This document shows, piece after piece, positions 17,701-25,465 of a stretch of DNA of 64,000 bases. Each line of letters opens with the position of its first letter. Positions within the stretch are counted from its first letter, which is position 1. The position numbers were made by a program, and so were the translations under genes. Below the pieces are notes generated by a model. That model was not told where the DNA came from and did not search any database. It saw only the letters and a program-made list of their open reading frames with translations. Origin of the DNA: Opitutaceae bacterium EW11. GTDB taxonomy: Bacteria > Verrucomicrobiota > Verrucomicrobiia > Opitutales > Opitutaceae. The stretch is from contig QAYY01000003.1 of the NCBI GenBank assembly GCA_003054665.1, positions 620,001 through 684,000 of the forward strand, written 5' to 3'.

Positions 17701-18015
17701 GGCAACGTCGGCTTCTCCGTCAATATCAGCCGCCTGTCGTTCCTCATCAAATACAACTACCGCGGGAAGCAGCGCCGTGAGTTCAAGAACGACTACCCGG
17801 GCGCCGCCGAGTACATCCGCCCGTGGCACACGTTCGATATGAACCTGGAGTATCGCCTGACGGATCACTTCACGCTCTTCGTGGCCGGTCGAAACATCTT
17901 CGACGCCGCCTACACGTGGGAAGTGTCCGGGCCCGGCGCCCCCGAATGGTCGTATCTCACCTCCAACTCGAACTACGGCGCACAATATTCTTTTGGGGTT
18001 AAAGGGTCGTTCTGA
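14779..18015 (+). CDS. TonB-dependent receptor with carboxypeptidase-regulatory-like N-terminal domain
   Basis: A 1078-residue outer-membrane receptor. After a long N-terminal region with the hydrophobic signal segment at about residues 36-68 comes a CarboxypepD_reg-like beta-sandwich (about 76-150, ITGRVLNRDSGRYLNNARV). A plug domain follows (about 165-310, GEFLKHVPGVTIEYNG and QVRGFNSNF), then the barrel, ending in the aromatic beta-strand YSFGVKGSF expected for outer-membrane insertion. The plug and domain order are those of SusC-like importers, but no SusD partner gene is next to it. It should import oligosaccharides with energy from TonB/ExbBD. It is divergent from the LacI gene and a terminator follows it. 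Confidence 0.95.
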   Translation: MSFRLPFVSGVSSPGVFRLALRPCPSGLEKRSRNAAASVSLAAALVSPSAIAAGVAICVLATSASAAQAPTPAADKGGITGRVLNRDSGRYLNNARVTVAGTDREAFTDDSGSFRLGELPPGDYTVNVFYTGLPQQTASVHVEAGQVARQDFRVGASKTTADDDTVVLTEFVVAANREYNAAAIALNEQRFSANLKNVVSTDAFGAINQGNIGEFLKHVPGVTIEYNGQSASGIQVRGFNSNFTAVTVDGGQMASAFNATSSSNYTRAFSLEQSSINNYSRIEVVKLPTPDMAANLLGGAVNLVSKSAFEYARPQLFFSTYINMNTDEMNFDRTPGPLNERTYKARPSFDATYVLPVNDKFGVVVTGASANLYTRTLRTVPTRKWTGGGATVDNPQTTAFAGDTSPKLEQRTSGSVKLDWKPLPGHRFSLSAQANSIHSTTRTQRLSYNAATLQAGGWGETFSKGAATSSANASQSVTVDDRNGLSQGVLLSYDFKNEDWEIDAAASGSTSWFKNRDTDKGFFRNYNARALAVNRIDFSDIDNGTGTPGKIELYNSANALVDATSLAGYTVQNVQSNPSDSRDAVDEERLSVTRHFNSLPFDFALKAGGARNSLQRDIDYGYNQYNYVGPDGAANTADDVGTPFLDPNYTSFSPGYSYPAAQWANLWTMYQAFKDHPSYFTQTNSQQIDRIKNEASRSPIMKETVTAGYLMADSRVWKNRIRLVTGVRYELTEDDGRGYSQDTSSVYQKDGNGNLVRGSDGKYVRRPEAGAAGSAQEAALIYQRRGVRNKRDYSGYYPSAHLTGNVTDDLLVRFGYARTLGRPPISDIVPNIFVSPPSDPTTNPVGTIQSSNTSLKPWQADNYDLSVEYYLPHNGVVSAGVFRKDISDFFGNVNITATEELLDALGLSHEYIGYNYKTRINAGDARITGYELNYQQSLEVLGNWAKPFGLFANYTKLKLDGNQSANFSNFIPETGNVGFSVNISRLSFLIKYNYRGKQRREFKNDYPGAAEYIRPWHTFDMNLEYRLTDHFTLFVAGRNIFDAAYTWEVSGPGAPEWSYLTSNSNYGAQYSFGVKGSF

Positions 18016-18105
18016 TGCCGCAATCGGATGGTTGTCCGGCTGCTCGAGGTCGTCCGAAAGGCGAAACGATGCGCACCATCGCCGCTTTTCGGACGGTTTC
18101 CAGAC

Positions 18106-18156
18106 GAGGGGTCCCGGGGCAGCGGCAACAACGCCCGCTCCGGGACGCCTCTTTTT
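18106..18156 (+). terminator. Rho-independent terminator after the TonB receptor gene
   Basis: GAGGGGTCCCGG (18106-18117) pairs with CCGGGACGCCTC (18140-18151) with a single mismatch, and five T follow at 18152-18156. It separates the receptor from the downstream glycosidase genes. The remaining bases of the 18016-18239 gap show no gene. Confidence 0.8.
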
Positions 18157-18239
18157 CTGATGGTAATCTCCTGTGCCGTGAGACGTCCTTCCTAAGTCGG
18201 CTCTTCGCTACGGTCCTATTCGTGGCCCCCACTCACCGA

Positions 18240-19823
18240 ATGTCCTGGAAAGCCCCCCTGAGTCGCAGCGTCGCTTCGCCCGCTTCCGGCCATGTCCGGT
18301 GGTTGGCCGCCGGATGCGCTGCGCTGGCCTTCGTCTGCGGCGCCGTGGGCCAACCGGCGTCTATCCTCAAAGCCGACGACTACCGCCGGTACGTGGAGGA
18401 GTTCAACCGCATGGAGCCCGAGACCGTGGTGAACACCGTGCCGAACTCCGAGGCGTGGGCGTGGATGAAAGAGCGAATCCCGCTTTTCGAGTGCCCGGAT
18501 GCAGCCGTCCAGGAGATCTACTACTTCCGCTGGTGGGCGCTGCGAAAGCACCTGAAGCGCGACGCCTCCGGCCGGTTCGTCTTCACCGAGTTCATCACAA
18601 AGCCGCGGCCGATCAGCAGCGCTCTCGGCCACCATCTGATGGAGGGCCGCTGGCTGCGCGATCAGCAGCCCTTCGACGACTACGTCCTGTATTGGCTTCG
18701 TGGAAACGAAGGGAAACCCCAGGAGCACCTGCACAAGTACAGCAGCTGGCTGATGGACGCGCTGTGCGAGAGGTATTTGGTCACCGGCGACAAGCCCGGG
18801 CTCGTTGCGCTCCTGCCGGACCTGGTCGCCGACTACGGAAAATGGGAATCGGAGAAGAAGCTCCCGAGCGGGCTTTTCTGGCAGTACGACGTCCGCGACG
18901 CGATGGAGGAGTCGATCAGCGGCGGCCGGAAGGCGAAGAACGTCCGTCCCACGATCAACAGCTACATGTTCGGAAACGCCAGGGCTGTCGCCGCGATCGC
19001 GCGGTTGGCCAACGACGAGGAGACGGCCCGCCGGTTCGAGCAAAAGGCCGCCGAGCTGAGAAAGCTGACCCTCGAGCATCTGTGGAATCCGGCTCAGCAG
19101 TTTTTCGAAGTGCGCCGCGAAGACGGAAATTTCGCCGACGTGCGCGAGGAGCTGGGCTTCATTCCATGGTATTTCAACCTTCCGGACGACGATCCGAAGT
19201 ACGCGAAGGCGTGGCTGCAACTTGCCGATCCGAAAGGATTCCTGGCGCCGTTCGGCATCACGACGGCGGAGCGGCGGCATCCTCAGTTCCGTTCGCACGG
19301 GGTGGGAACCTGCGAGTGGGACGGCGCCGTGTGGCCGTTCGCGACTTCGCAGACTCTCGTGGCGCTGGCCAACGCCCTGCGCAACTACCCGCAGAACCCG
19401 CTTTCGACGAAGGACTACTTCGACGCGTTTCTCACGTACGTGAAAAGCCAGCGGTATGACGGAAAACCCTACATCGGGGAATACCTCGACGAAATCAGCG
19501 GCCGATGGCTGAAAGGCCGGGACCCGCGCAGCAGCTGGTACAATCATTCCACCTTTGCCGATCTGCTCATCGCCGGCGTCATCGGGCTCGTCCCGAGAGA
19601 CGACGATGTCGTGGAAGTGGCGCCGCTGCTGCCGCACGACGCCTGGAGCTGGTTCTGTTTGGACGGCGTGCGTTACCACGGGCGGAATCTCACCGTCATC
19701 TGGGATCGCGACGGAACGCACTACGGCCGCGGAGCCGGCATGCGCGTGTTCGTCGACGGAAAACCCCTCGGGCAGGCCGAGGGCCTGAAACCCCTGAAGC
19801 TTCATCTTCCGAAGGACTCATGA
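18240..19823 (+). CDS. Exported MGH1-like (six-hairpin, GH63-clan) glycoside hydrolase
   Basis: ATG 18240 is chosen because a signal segment follows (WLAAGCAALAFVCGAVGQ). The 527-residue protein has the pattern of (alpha/alpha)6 barrel glycosidases related to trehalase and mannosylglycerate hydrolase: GLFWQYDVRDAMEESI around residue 215 with Asp, and GVGTCEWDGAVWPFATSQT around 355 with Glu/Asp. The C-terminus (APLLPHDAWSWFCLDGVRYHGRNL) resembles the end sandwich of these enzymes. Its stop overlaps the next start (ATGA), so it opens the large plus-strand operon. The linkage attacked is unknown; an alpha-linked sugar cleaved with inversion is typical of the clan. Confidence 0.75.
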   Translation: MSWKAPLSRSVASPASGHVRWLAAGCAALAFVCGAVGQPASILKADDYRRYVEEFNRMEPETVVNTVPNSEAWAWMKERIPLFECPDAAVQEIYYFRWWALRKHLKRDASGRFVFTEFITKPRPISSALGHHLMEGRWLRDQQPFDDYVLYWLRGNEGKPQEHLHKYSSWLMDALCERYLVTGDKPGLVALLPDLVADYGKWESEKKLPSGLFWQYDVRDAMEESISGGRKAKNVRPTINSYMFGNARAVAAIARLANDEETARRFEQKAAELRKLTLEHLWNPAQQFFEVRREDGNFADVREELGFIPWYFNLPDDDPKYAKAWLQLADPKGFLAPFGITTAERRHPQFRSHGVGTCEWDGAVWPFATSQTLVALANALRNYPQNPLSTKDYFDAFLTYVKSQRYDGKPYIGEYLDEISGRWLKGRDPRSSWYNHSTFADLLIAGVIGLVPRDDDVVEVAPLLPHDAWSWFCLDGVRYHGRNLTVIWDRDGTHYGRGAGMRVFVDGKPLGQAEGLKPLKLHLPKDS

Positions 19824-22800
19824 AATCCCCCGTTCGCGTCGGACTCTTTCTGGCAGGCATGGCGGCACTCGCGGCCCGACTGCCGTTGGGCGCAGCCCAG
19901 GTCGACCAGCCCGTGAGTTTCGGCAAGGACGGCAAGCTCGCCTACGTCGCGGACGCGAAGGGCAATCGCGTGCCGGATTTTTCTTCGGCGGGATACGGAG
20001 GCGGAGGTGTGCGCCTGCCGGAGGCCGCGGCGGTCGTTGTCGTTTCGCCGGTCGACGGTGAGGACGGGGGACGCATTCAGGCGGCGATCGATTATGTTTC
20101 CGGGCTTGCACCGGGACCGGATGGCTTGCGGGGCGCCGTGGTGCTCGCGAAAGGGCGTTACGAGATCGCTGGCCAGCTCCGGATTTCCGTCGGCGGCGTC
20201 GTCCTGCGTGGCTCGGGCTCCGGCTCGGACGGAACCGTGCTGGTCGCCACCGGAACGGATCGGCGCTCGCTGATCGAGATTCACGGCCGCGCGGACCGCA
20301 CGGTGGATACGAAAAGGCACGCCGTTCAGGCCGCGTACGTGCCCGTCGGCGCGATCAAGATTCAAGTGGCCGACGCGGGGGCATTCAAAGCCGGCGACCT
20401 GGTGCGGATCGAGCGCCCGAGCACGAAGGAGTGGCTCCAGCAGCTCGGGATGCACGAAGCGCCGGCGCGTTCCGGCTTTTTCTGGCGCCCTGGAACAGTG
20501 AACGTTGCCTGGGACAGGACGGTCCTCGCGGTCTCCGGAGACGAGCTGACGCTCGACGCGCCCCTGACCACCGCGCTGGAGGCCGGCCTCGGAGGTGGAA
20601 CGGTCGCAGCCTATCGCTGGCCGGGTCGGATCGAGCGCGTCGGGGTGGAACACCTGCGCTGCGACTCGGCTTACGATGGATCGAATCCGAAAGACGAGCA
20701 GCATTCCTGGATGGCCGTGCACGTGGACGCTGTGCGGGATGCCTGGATACGCGATGTCGTGACGGAGCATTTCGCCAGTTCGGCGGTGTACCTTGCGGAA
20801 GGCGCCAGCCGGATCACCGTGCAGGACTGCGCCTCGCTCAGCCCTGTTTCCGAGTTGGCGGGCTATCGACGGGTGACCTTTTTCACCGCGGGCCAGCAGA
20901 CGCTTTTCCTGCGTTGCCGGGCGGAGGAGGGCCGGAACGACTTTGTTGCCGGCTACCTCGCGGCCGGGCCGAATGTGTTTCTCGAGTGTCTGGCGGCGCC
21001 GACGCACGGATTCAGCGGCTCGATCGGAAGCTGGGCGTCCGGGCTGCTCTTCGACAACGTGAACATCGACGGAGGCGAACTCCGTCTGGACAACCTCGAG
21101 ACCTGGAACCAAGGCGTGGGCTGGTCGACGGCGAATTCCGTCGTGTGGCAGTCGAAGGCGTCCCGGCTGATCTGTCGCATTCCTCCCGGCGCGGCGAACT
21201 GGGCCTCCGGCGTGTGGGCGATGTTTGTCGGCGACGGAATTTGGAGCATGACGAGCGAGTTCGTGAAGCCCGATAGCCTCTACCGCGCGCAGCTCGAAGA
21301 ACGTCTGGGCAAAAAGGCGCTCGAGATCTTCGGAGCGACGGCGACGCCTCCCGTCTCAGAGAAAACTCCGCTGTGGGAGCGGATCGCCGCGCAGGTTCGA
21401 GCCCAGTCTTCGCCTGCGACGCTGGAGGCCCGCGACGGTTTGTCGCTCGACCACGGCTGGCTCACGGCCCGAAACCGACTGCTCGTCGGACGCGAGCAAG
21501 ACACGACGTGGTGGCGCGGGCAGCTGAACCCGGCGCGCACGAACGAGGTGGGTCCGAACCTCACGCGGTTTGTGCCGGGTCGGACGGGGCCGGGCCTGAC
21601 GGACGATCTGGTGGAGCTCGCCGATTCGATGCAGGCGTCGAACCGCGTGGTGCTTCGCCACCATTGGGGACTTTGGTATGATCGGCGTTCCGACGATCAT
21701 CAGATGATTCGTCGGCCCGACGCTGACGTCTGGCCGCCGTTTTACGAACAGCCCTGGCTGAGAAGCGGAAAAGGGGAGGCTTGGGACCGCCTGAGCCAGT
21801 ATGACCTCAGTCGCTACAATCCCTGGTACTTTGGGCGGCTGCGCTCCTTCGCCGCCGTCTGTCGCGAACGCCGGCTCGTGCTCGTCGACGACATGTATTT
21901 CCAACACAACATCCTCGAAGCCGGCGCGCACTGGGCGAGTTTCCCCTGGCGTTCGGCGAATAATGTCCAGGCCGTCGGTTTTCCCGAGCCGCCGCCGTAC
22001 GTCGGCGACAAACGGATCTTCATGGCGGAGGCGTTTTACGATCTTTCGCATCCGGTCCGCCGCGAACTCCACCGAGCCTACATTCGCCAGTGTCTGGCCA
22101 ACCTCCAGGATGAGCCCAACGTGATCCACCTGTTCGGAGCGGAGTTTTCGGGGCCGCTTTCCTTCATGCGGTTCTGGCTGGATACCGTGGCCGAATGGGA
22201 GGCCGAGACTGGGCGCAAGCCGCTCATCGGCCTAAGCGCACCGAAGGACGTCCAGGATGCGATCCTCGACGACCCGCAGCGGAGCAGGATCGTCTCCGTG
22301 ATCGATTTCACGTATTGGTGGCGGACCGACAAGGGACTCTACGCCCCCCCGGGCGGGGCCAATCTCTCCCCGCGACAGGAGGAGCGGAAATGGCGCGGCG
22401 GGCGCCCCAGCGGCCCTTCGCTTGCGGCGATGGCGCGCGAGTACCGCGAACGTTTTCCGGAGAAGGCGATCATCACCGGACTCGATCAGTCCGACGGCTG
22501 GGCGTTCGCCGCTGCGGGCGGATCGCTGCCCGCTCTGCCGTCGGCGACCGACCCGCGCCTGCTGGAGGCGCTTGCGCGGATGTCTCCGGTGAAGGTGCGG
22601 CACGGGAACCGCACCTGGGTTCTGGGCGAAGCGGACCGGCAGTATTTTGTCTACAGCTACGAAACCCGGCCGACGATCGACCTCGGAGCGAGTTCGGGAT
22701 CCTTCCGCGTGCTCCGGGTGGACGCGAAGACGGGCGCCGTGCAGGACACCGGGGAGACTGTGGCCGCGGGCGGTTCCGCCGAGCTGAAACAAGACGGGCC

Positions 22801-22825
22801 CGGAGCGTTTTGGCTGACGCGCTGA
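19820..22825 (+). CDS. Secreted parallel beta-helix protein fused to a DUF6298-like TIM-barrel domain
   Basis: A 1001-residue protein with a signal peptide (MKSPVRVGLFLAGMAALAAR, cleavage near GAAQ). Residues 50-460 look like a pectate-lyase/GH28-type right-handed beta-helix: RIQAAIDYVSGL, then short repeats such as AWIRDVVTEHFASSAVYL, ITVQDCASLSP and LLFDNVNIDGG. Residues 570-930 form a second, unrelated unit with barrel-like signatures (VVLRHHWGLWYDRR, NVIHLFGAEFSG, SVIDFTYWWRTDKG). I recall this second part as the region called DUF6298; no activity is known to me. The protein overlaps its upstream neighbour by 4 bases. Whether the two halves are two catalytic domains or one catalytic and one binding unit cannot be said. 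Confidence 0.75.
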   Translation: MKSPVRVGLFLAGMAALAARLPLGAAQVDQPVSFGKDGKLAYVADAKGNRVPDFSSAGYGGGGVRLPEAAAVVVVSPVDGEDGGRIQAAIDYVSGLAPGPDGLRGAVVLAKGRYEIAGQLRISVGGVVLRGSGSGSDGTVLVATGTDRRSLIEIHGRADRTVDTKRHAVQAAYVPVGAIKIQVADAGAFKAGDLVRIERPSTKEWLQQLGMHEAPARSGFFWRPGTVNVAWDRTVLAVSGDELTLDAPLTTALEAGLGGGTVAAYRWPGRIERVGVEHLRCDSAYDGSNPKDEQHSWMAVHVDAVRDAWIRDVVTEHFASSAVYLAEGASRITVQDCASLSPVSELAGYRRVTFFTAGQQTLFLRCRAEEGRNDFVAGYLAAGPNVFLECLAAPTHGFSGSIGSWASGLLFDNVNIDGGELRLDNLETWNQGVGWSTANSVVWQSKASRLICRIPPGAANWASGVWAMFVGDGIWSMTSEFVKPDSLYRAQLEERLGKKALEIFGATATPPVSEKTPLWERIAAQVRAQSSPATLEARDGLSLDHGWLTARNRLLVGREQDTTWWRGQLNPARTNEVGPNLTRFVPGRTGPGLTDDLVELADSMQASNRVVLRHHWGLWYDRRSDDHQMIRRPDADVWPPFYEQPWLRSGKGEAWDRLSQYDLSRYNPWYFGRLRSFAAVCRERRLVLVDDMYFQHNILEAGAHWASFPWRSANNVQAVGFPEPPPYVGDKRIFMAEAFYDLSHPVRRELHRAYIRQCLANLQDEPNVIHLFGAEFSGPLSFMRFWLDTVAEWEAETGRKPLIGLSAPKDVQDAILDDPQRSRIVSVIDFTYWWRTDKGLYAPPGGANLSPRQEERKWRGGRPSGPSLAAMAREYRERFPEKAIITGLDQSDGWAFAAAGGSLPALPSATDPRLLEALARMSPVKVRHGNRTWVLGEADRQYFVYSYETRPTIDLGASSGSFRVLRVDAKTGAVQDTGETVAAGGSAELKQDGPGAFWLTR

Positions 22826-22832
22826 TTTTTCC

Positions 22833-24470
22833 ATGAACGCACTCGCAGCTTTGAGAACCCTCGTTGCCGCAACAGGCCTCTCGCTTGGGGCGATGCTCCT
22901 GCCGGCTCGGTGCCCGGCCGCCGAAACGCCGACGATCGAGCAATGGGATGTTTTCGAGATCGAACTCAAGGGCCCGTCGGAGGGAAATCCCTTTGTCGAC
23001 GTGCGTTTCACCGCCGCGTTCACCAACGGAACGAAAACCATCGAGGTGCCGGGGTTCTACGATGGAGACGGAGTGTACCGCCTGCGGTTCATGCCTGAGC
23101 AGACTGGATCCTGGCGGTATGAGACCCGTTCGAACCGGTGGCCGCTGACGGGCAAGATGGGCAGTTTCACCGTCGTTCCCGCGACCGGCCGCAATCACGG
23201 CCCGGTGCGGGTGCACAACACCTACCATTTCGCCTATGCCGACGGGACGCCGTTCAAACCGCTGGGAACGACGTCGTATTCCTGGGCTCATCGCACCGAT
23301 GCGCTCGAAGAGCAGACCCTGAAAACGCTGGCGGGCGCGCCGTTCAACAAACTGCGGATGGCGGTGTTTCCCCAGGCGCATGGGATCAAAACCATGCCGC
23401 CGCCGCGCTGGCCCTTTGCCGGCACGCCGCCTCATGACTGGGACTTCACCCGGTTCAATCCCGACTTCTTTCGTCACCTGGAAAAACGCATCGCCCAGCT
23501 GCGCGAGCTCGGCATCGAGTGCGACCTGATCCTGTTTCATCCGTACGACGACGATCAGGACTGGGGTTTCGAGACGATGGATCCGGCGACGGACGATCGT
23601 TATCTCCGCTACATCGTCGCCCGGCTGTCCGCGTATCGAAACATCTGGTGGTCGATGGGCAATGAGTACGACTTTCTCCGCACGAAGACGGAAGCGGACT
23701 GGGACCGCTATTTCCAGGTCGTGCAGCAGAGCGATCCCTACGGCCACCTTCGATCCATCCACAACGGCCGTCTGATCTACAACAACACCCACCCGTGGGT
23801 GACGCATGCGAGCATCCAGAACGGCATGGCGACCGAGGATCCCGGGCGGGCCGAGCTCTATCGCGACGTTTACCGAAAGCCGGTCGTGTACGACGAACTC
23901 AAATACGAGGGTAATCACAACCTCCGCTGGGCCCAGCTGAGCGGCCAGGAACTCGTGCACCGGTTTTGGTGCTGCACCGTCGCCGGCACCTACGGCGGGC
24001 ACAGCGAGTATTTCGAGAATCCCGAGGATCTGGTCTGGCTGGGGCAGGGTGGCGTGCTGCACGGCGAAAGTCCGGCGCGCCTGGCGTTTCTGAAAAAGAT
24101 CCTCGACGAGGCGCCGGCAGGCGGAATCGACCCGATCGACAAGTGGCAGGACCCGCGCATCGGCGGCAAGGCCGGGGAGTATTACCTCGTGTATTTCGGG
24201 CGGGAGACGCCGAAATCCTGGCCGTTCAAACTCTACCGCGATGGGCTTGTGGACGGCATGCAGTTCCGGATCGAAGTGATCGACGCCTGGAACATGACGA
24301 CCTCGCCGCTGGAGGGCGTATTCGTGACGAAAAGGAAGGATCGCTATTTCTTCGCCGACAAAGACGGCCGCGCCGTGGCGCTGCCCGACAAGCCGTATCA
24401 GGCCCTGCGCATCCGCTACGTGGGAGGCGCTGTTGCCGGCGACGCGCAGAAAGCGCCGGTGGAGCCGTGA
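22833..24470 (+). CDS. DUF5060 domain-containing putative TIM-barrel glycoside hydrolase
   Basis: A 545-residue exported protein (signal peptide MNALAALRTLVAATG..., cleavage near CPAAE). Residues 35-120 are an Ig-like DUF5060 sandwich (WDVFEIELKGPSEGNPFVDV). A TIM barrel follows (about 130-450), with SMGNEYDFLRT near residue 275, where Glu would be the acid/base, and VVYDELKYEGNHN near 350, with Glu as possible nucleophile. A small C-terminal sandwich (DUF5605-like) ends the protein. The barrel is related in layout to GH140 apiosidases (DUF4038) and other clan-A enzymes. Its place between the beta-helix protein and a GH43-like gene suggests action on pectic side chains; substrate unknown. Confidence 0.78.
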   Translation: MNALAALRTLVAATGLSLGAMLLPARCPAAETPTIEQWDVFEIELKGPSEGNPFVDVRFTAAFTNGTKTIEVPGFYDGDGVYRLRFMPEQTGSWRYETRSNRWPLTGKMGSFTVVPATGRNHGPVRVHNTYHFAYADGTPFKPLGTTSYSWAHRTDALEEQTLKTLAGAPFNKLRMAVFPQAHGIKTMPPPRWPFAGTPPHDWDFTRFNPDFFRHLEKRIAQLRELGIECDLILFHPYDDDQDWGFETMDPATDDRYLRYIVARLSAYRNIWWSMGNEYDFLRTKTEADWDRYFQVVQQSDPYGHLRSIHNGRLIYNNTHPWVTHASIQNGMATEDPGRAELYRDVYRKPVVYDELKYEGNHNLRWAQLSGQELVHRFWCCTVAGTYGGHSEYFENPEDLVWLGQGGVLHGESPARLAFLKKILDEAPAGGIDPIDKWQDPRIGGKAGEYYLVYFGRETPKSWPFKLYRDGLVDGMQFRIEVIDAWNMTTSPLEGVFVTKRKDRYFFADKDGRAVALPDKPYQALRIRYVGGAVAGDAQKAPVEP

Positions 24471-24472
24471 AC

Positions 24473-25465
24473 ATGAAACGCGCAGGATTTCGTTTTCTCG
24501 CAGCTGCGTCGATCGCCGTGTGGGCGTTCGGCACCGCGCGCACCTCCGCGTCCGAGCCGACGGACGACGTTTTTCTTTTTGCTCATTTCTACACCACCGG
24601 GGAATCAGGGCTGCATCTCGCCTGGAGCGAGGACGGCCTCCATTTTGAGACGCTGAACGGCGGGGCCAGCGTGCTGAAGCCGGCGGTGGGAGCGGCGCAC
24701 ATCCTGCGCGATCCGGCGTTGATGCGCGGGCCCGACGGAATTTTCCGTCTCGTCTGGACCACCGGCTGGACCGGCAAGGCGATCGGCTACGCCTCGTCAC
24801 GCGACCTCGTTCACTGGTCCGAGCAGCAGGAGATTCCCGTGATGGCGCACGAGCCGAAGGCGCAGAACTGCTGGGCGCCGGAGCTGATTTGGGACCCGGC
24901 GAAGCAGCACTACCTGATCTTCTGGTCGACGACGATCCTCGGAAGATTCCCTGAGACGGAGAACTCCAACCGCCGTCCGGACCGCAATCATCGTATCTAT
25001 TCGACCACGACGAAGGATTTCCGGACCTTCACGCCCACCCGGCTGCACTACGACGGCGGACTTAATGTCATCGACGCCATGCTCGCGCCGGAGGGGGACC
25101 GCTGGCTCCTGTTCGTGAAGAACGAGACGTACGCTCCGAAGACGGAGAAAAACATCCGCCTGATCCGGTGTGAGACACCCGATGGGCCCTTCTCTCCGCC
25201 GTCGCCAGCCATCACGGGAGCGTATTGGGCCGAAGGGCCGTCGGCGGTGAAAGTTGGCCGGACCTGGTACGTGTATTTCGATAAACACATGGAGAACCGG
25301 TACGGTCTGGTGACGTCGGACGACCTGGTTCACTGGACCGACTTGAGCGACCGGGTCGAATTTCCCAAGGACGCGCGCCATGGCACGGTCTTGCGCGTGC
25401 CTCGCGCCCTGATTCAGCCGATGCTGCAACCCTCCACCGGCGCGCGCGGCGCCGCGCTGCCTTGA
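24473..25465 (+). CDS. Exported GH43-like five-bladed beta-propeller glycosidase
   Basis: A 330-residue protein with a signal peptide (MKRAGFRFLAAASIAVWAFG). The repeat pattern and key acids fit clan GH-F: Asp in HILRDPALMRGPDG (about residue 80) as possible base, NCWAPELIWDPAKQHY around residue 130, Asp in NVIDAMLAPEGD, and Glu in YWAEGPSAVKVG (about 255) as acid. GH43 enzymes cleave alpha-L-arabinofuranosyl, beta-xylosyl and related linkages with inversion. The protein starts 2 bases after the DUF5060 gene. It could remove arabinose from rhamnogalacturonan; other GH43 or GH117-like activities remain possible. Confidence 0.8.
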   Translation: MKRAGFRFLAAASIAVWAFGTARTSASEPTDDVFLFAHFYTTGESGLHLAWSEDGLHFETLNGGASVLKPAVGAAHILRDPALMRGPDGIFRLVWTTGWTGKAIGYASSRDLVHWSEQQEIPVMAHEPKAQNCWAPELIWDPAKQHYLIFWSTTILGRFPETENSNRRPDRNHRIYSTTTKDFRTFTPTRLHYDGGLNVIDAMLAPEGDRWLLFVKNETYAPKTEKNIRLIRCETPDGPFSPPSPAITGAYWAEGPSAVKVGRTWYVYFDKHMENRYGLVTSDDLVHWTDLSDRVEFPKDARHGTVLRVPRALIQPMLQPSTGARGAALP

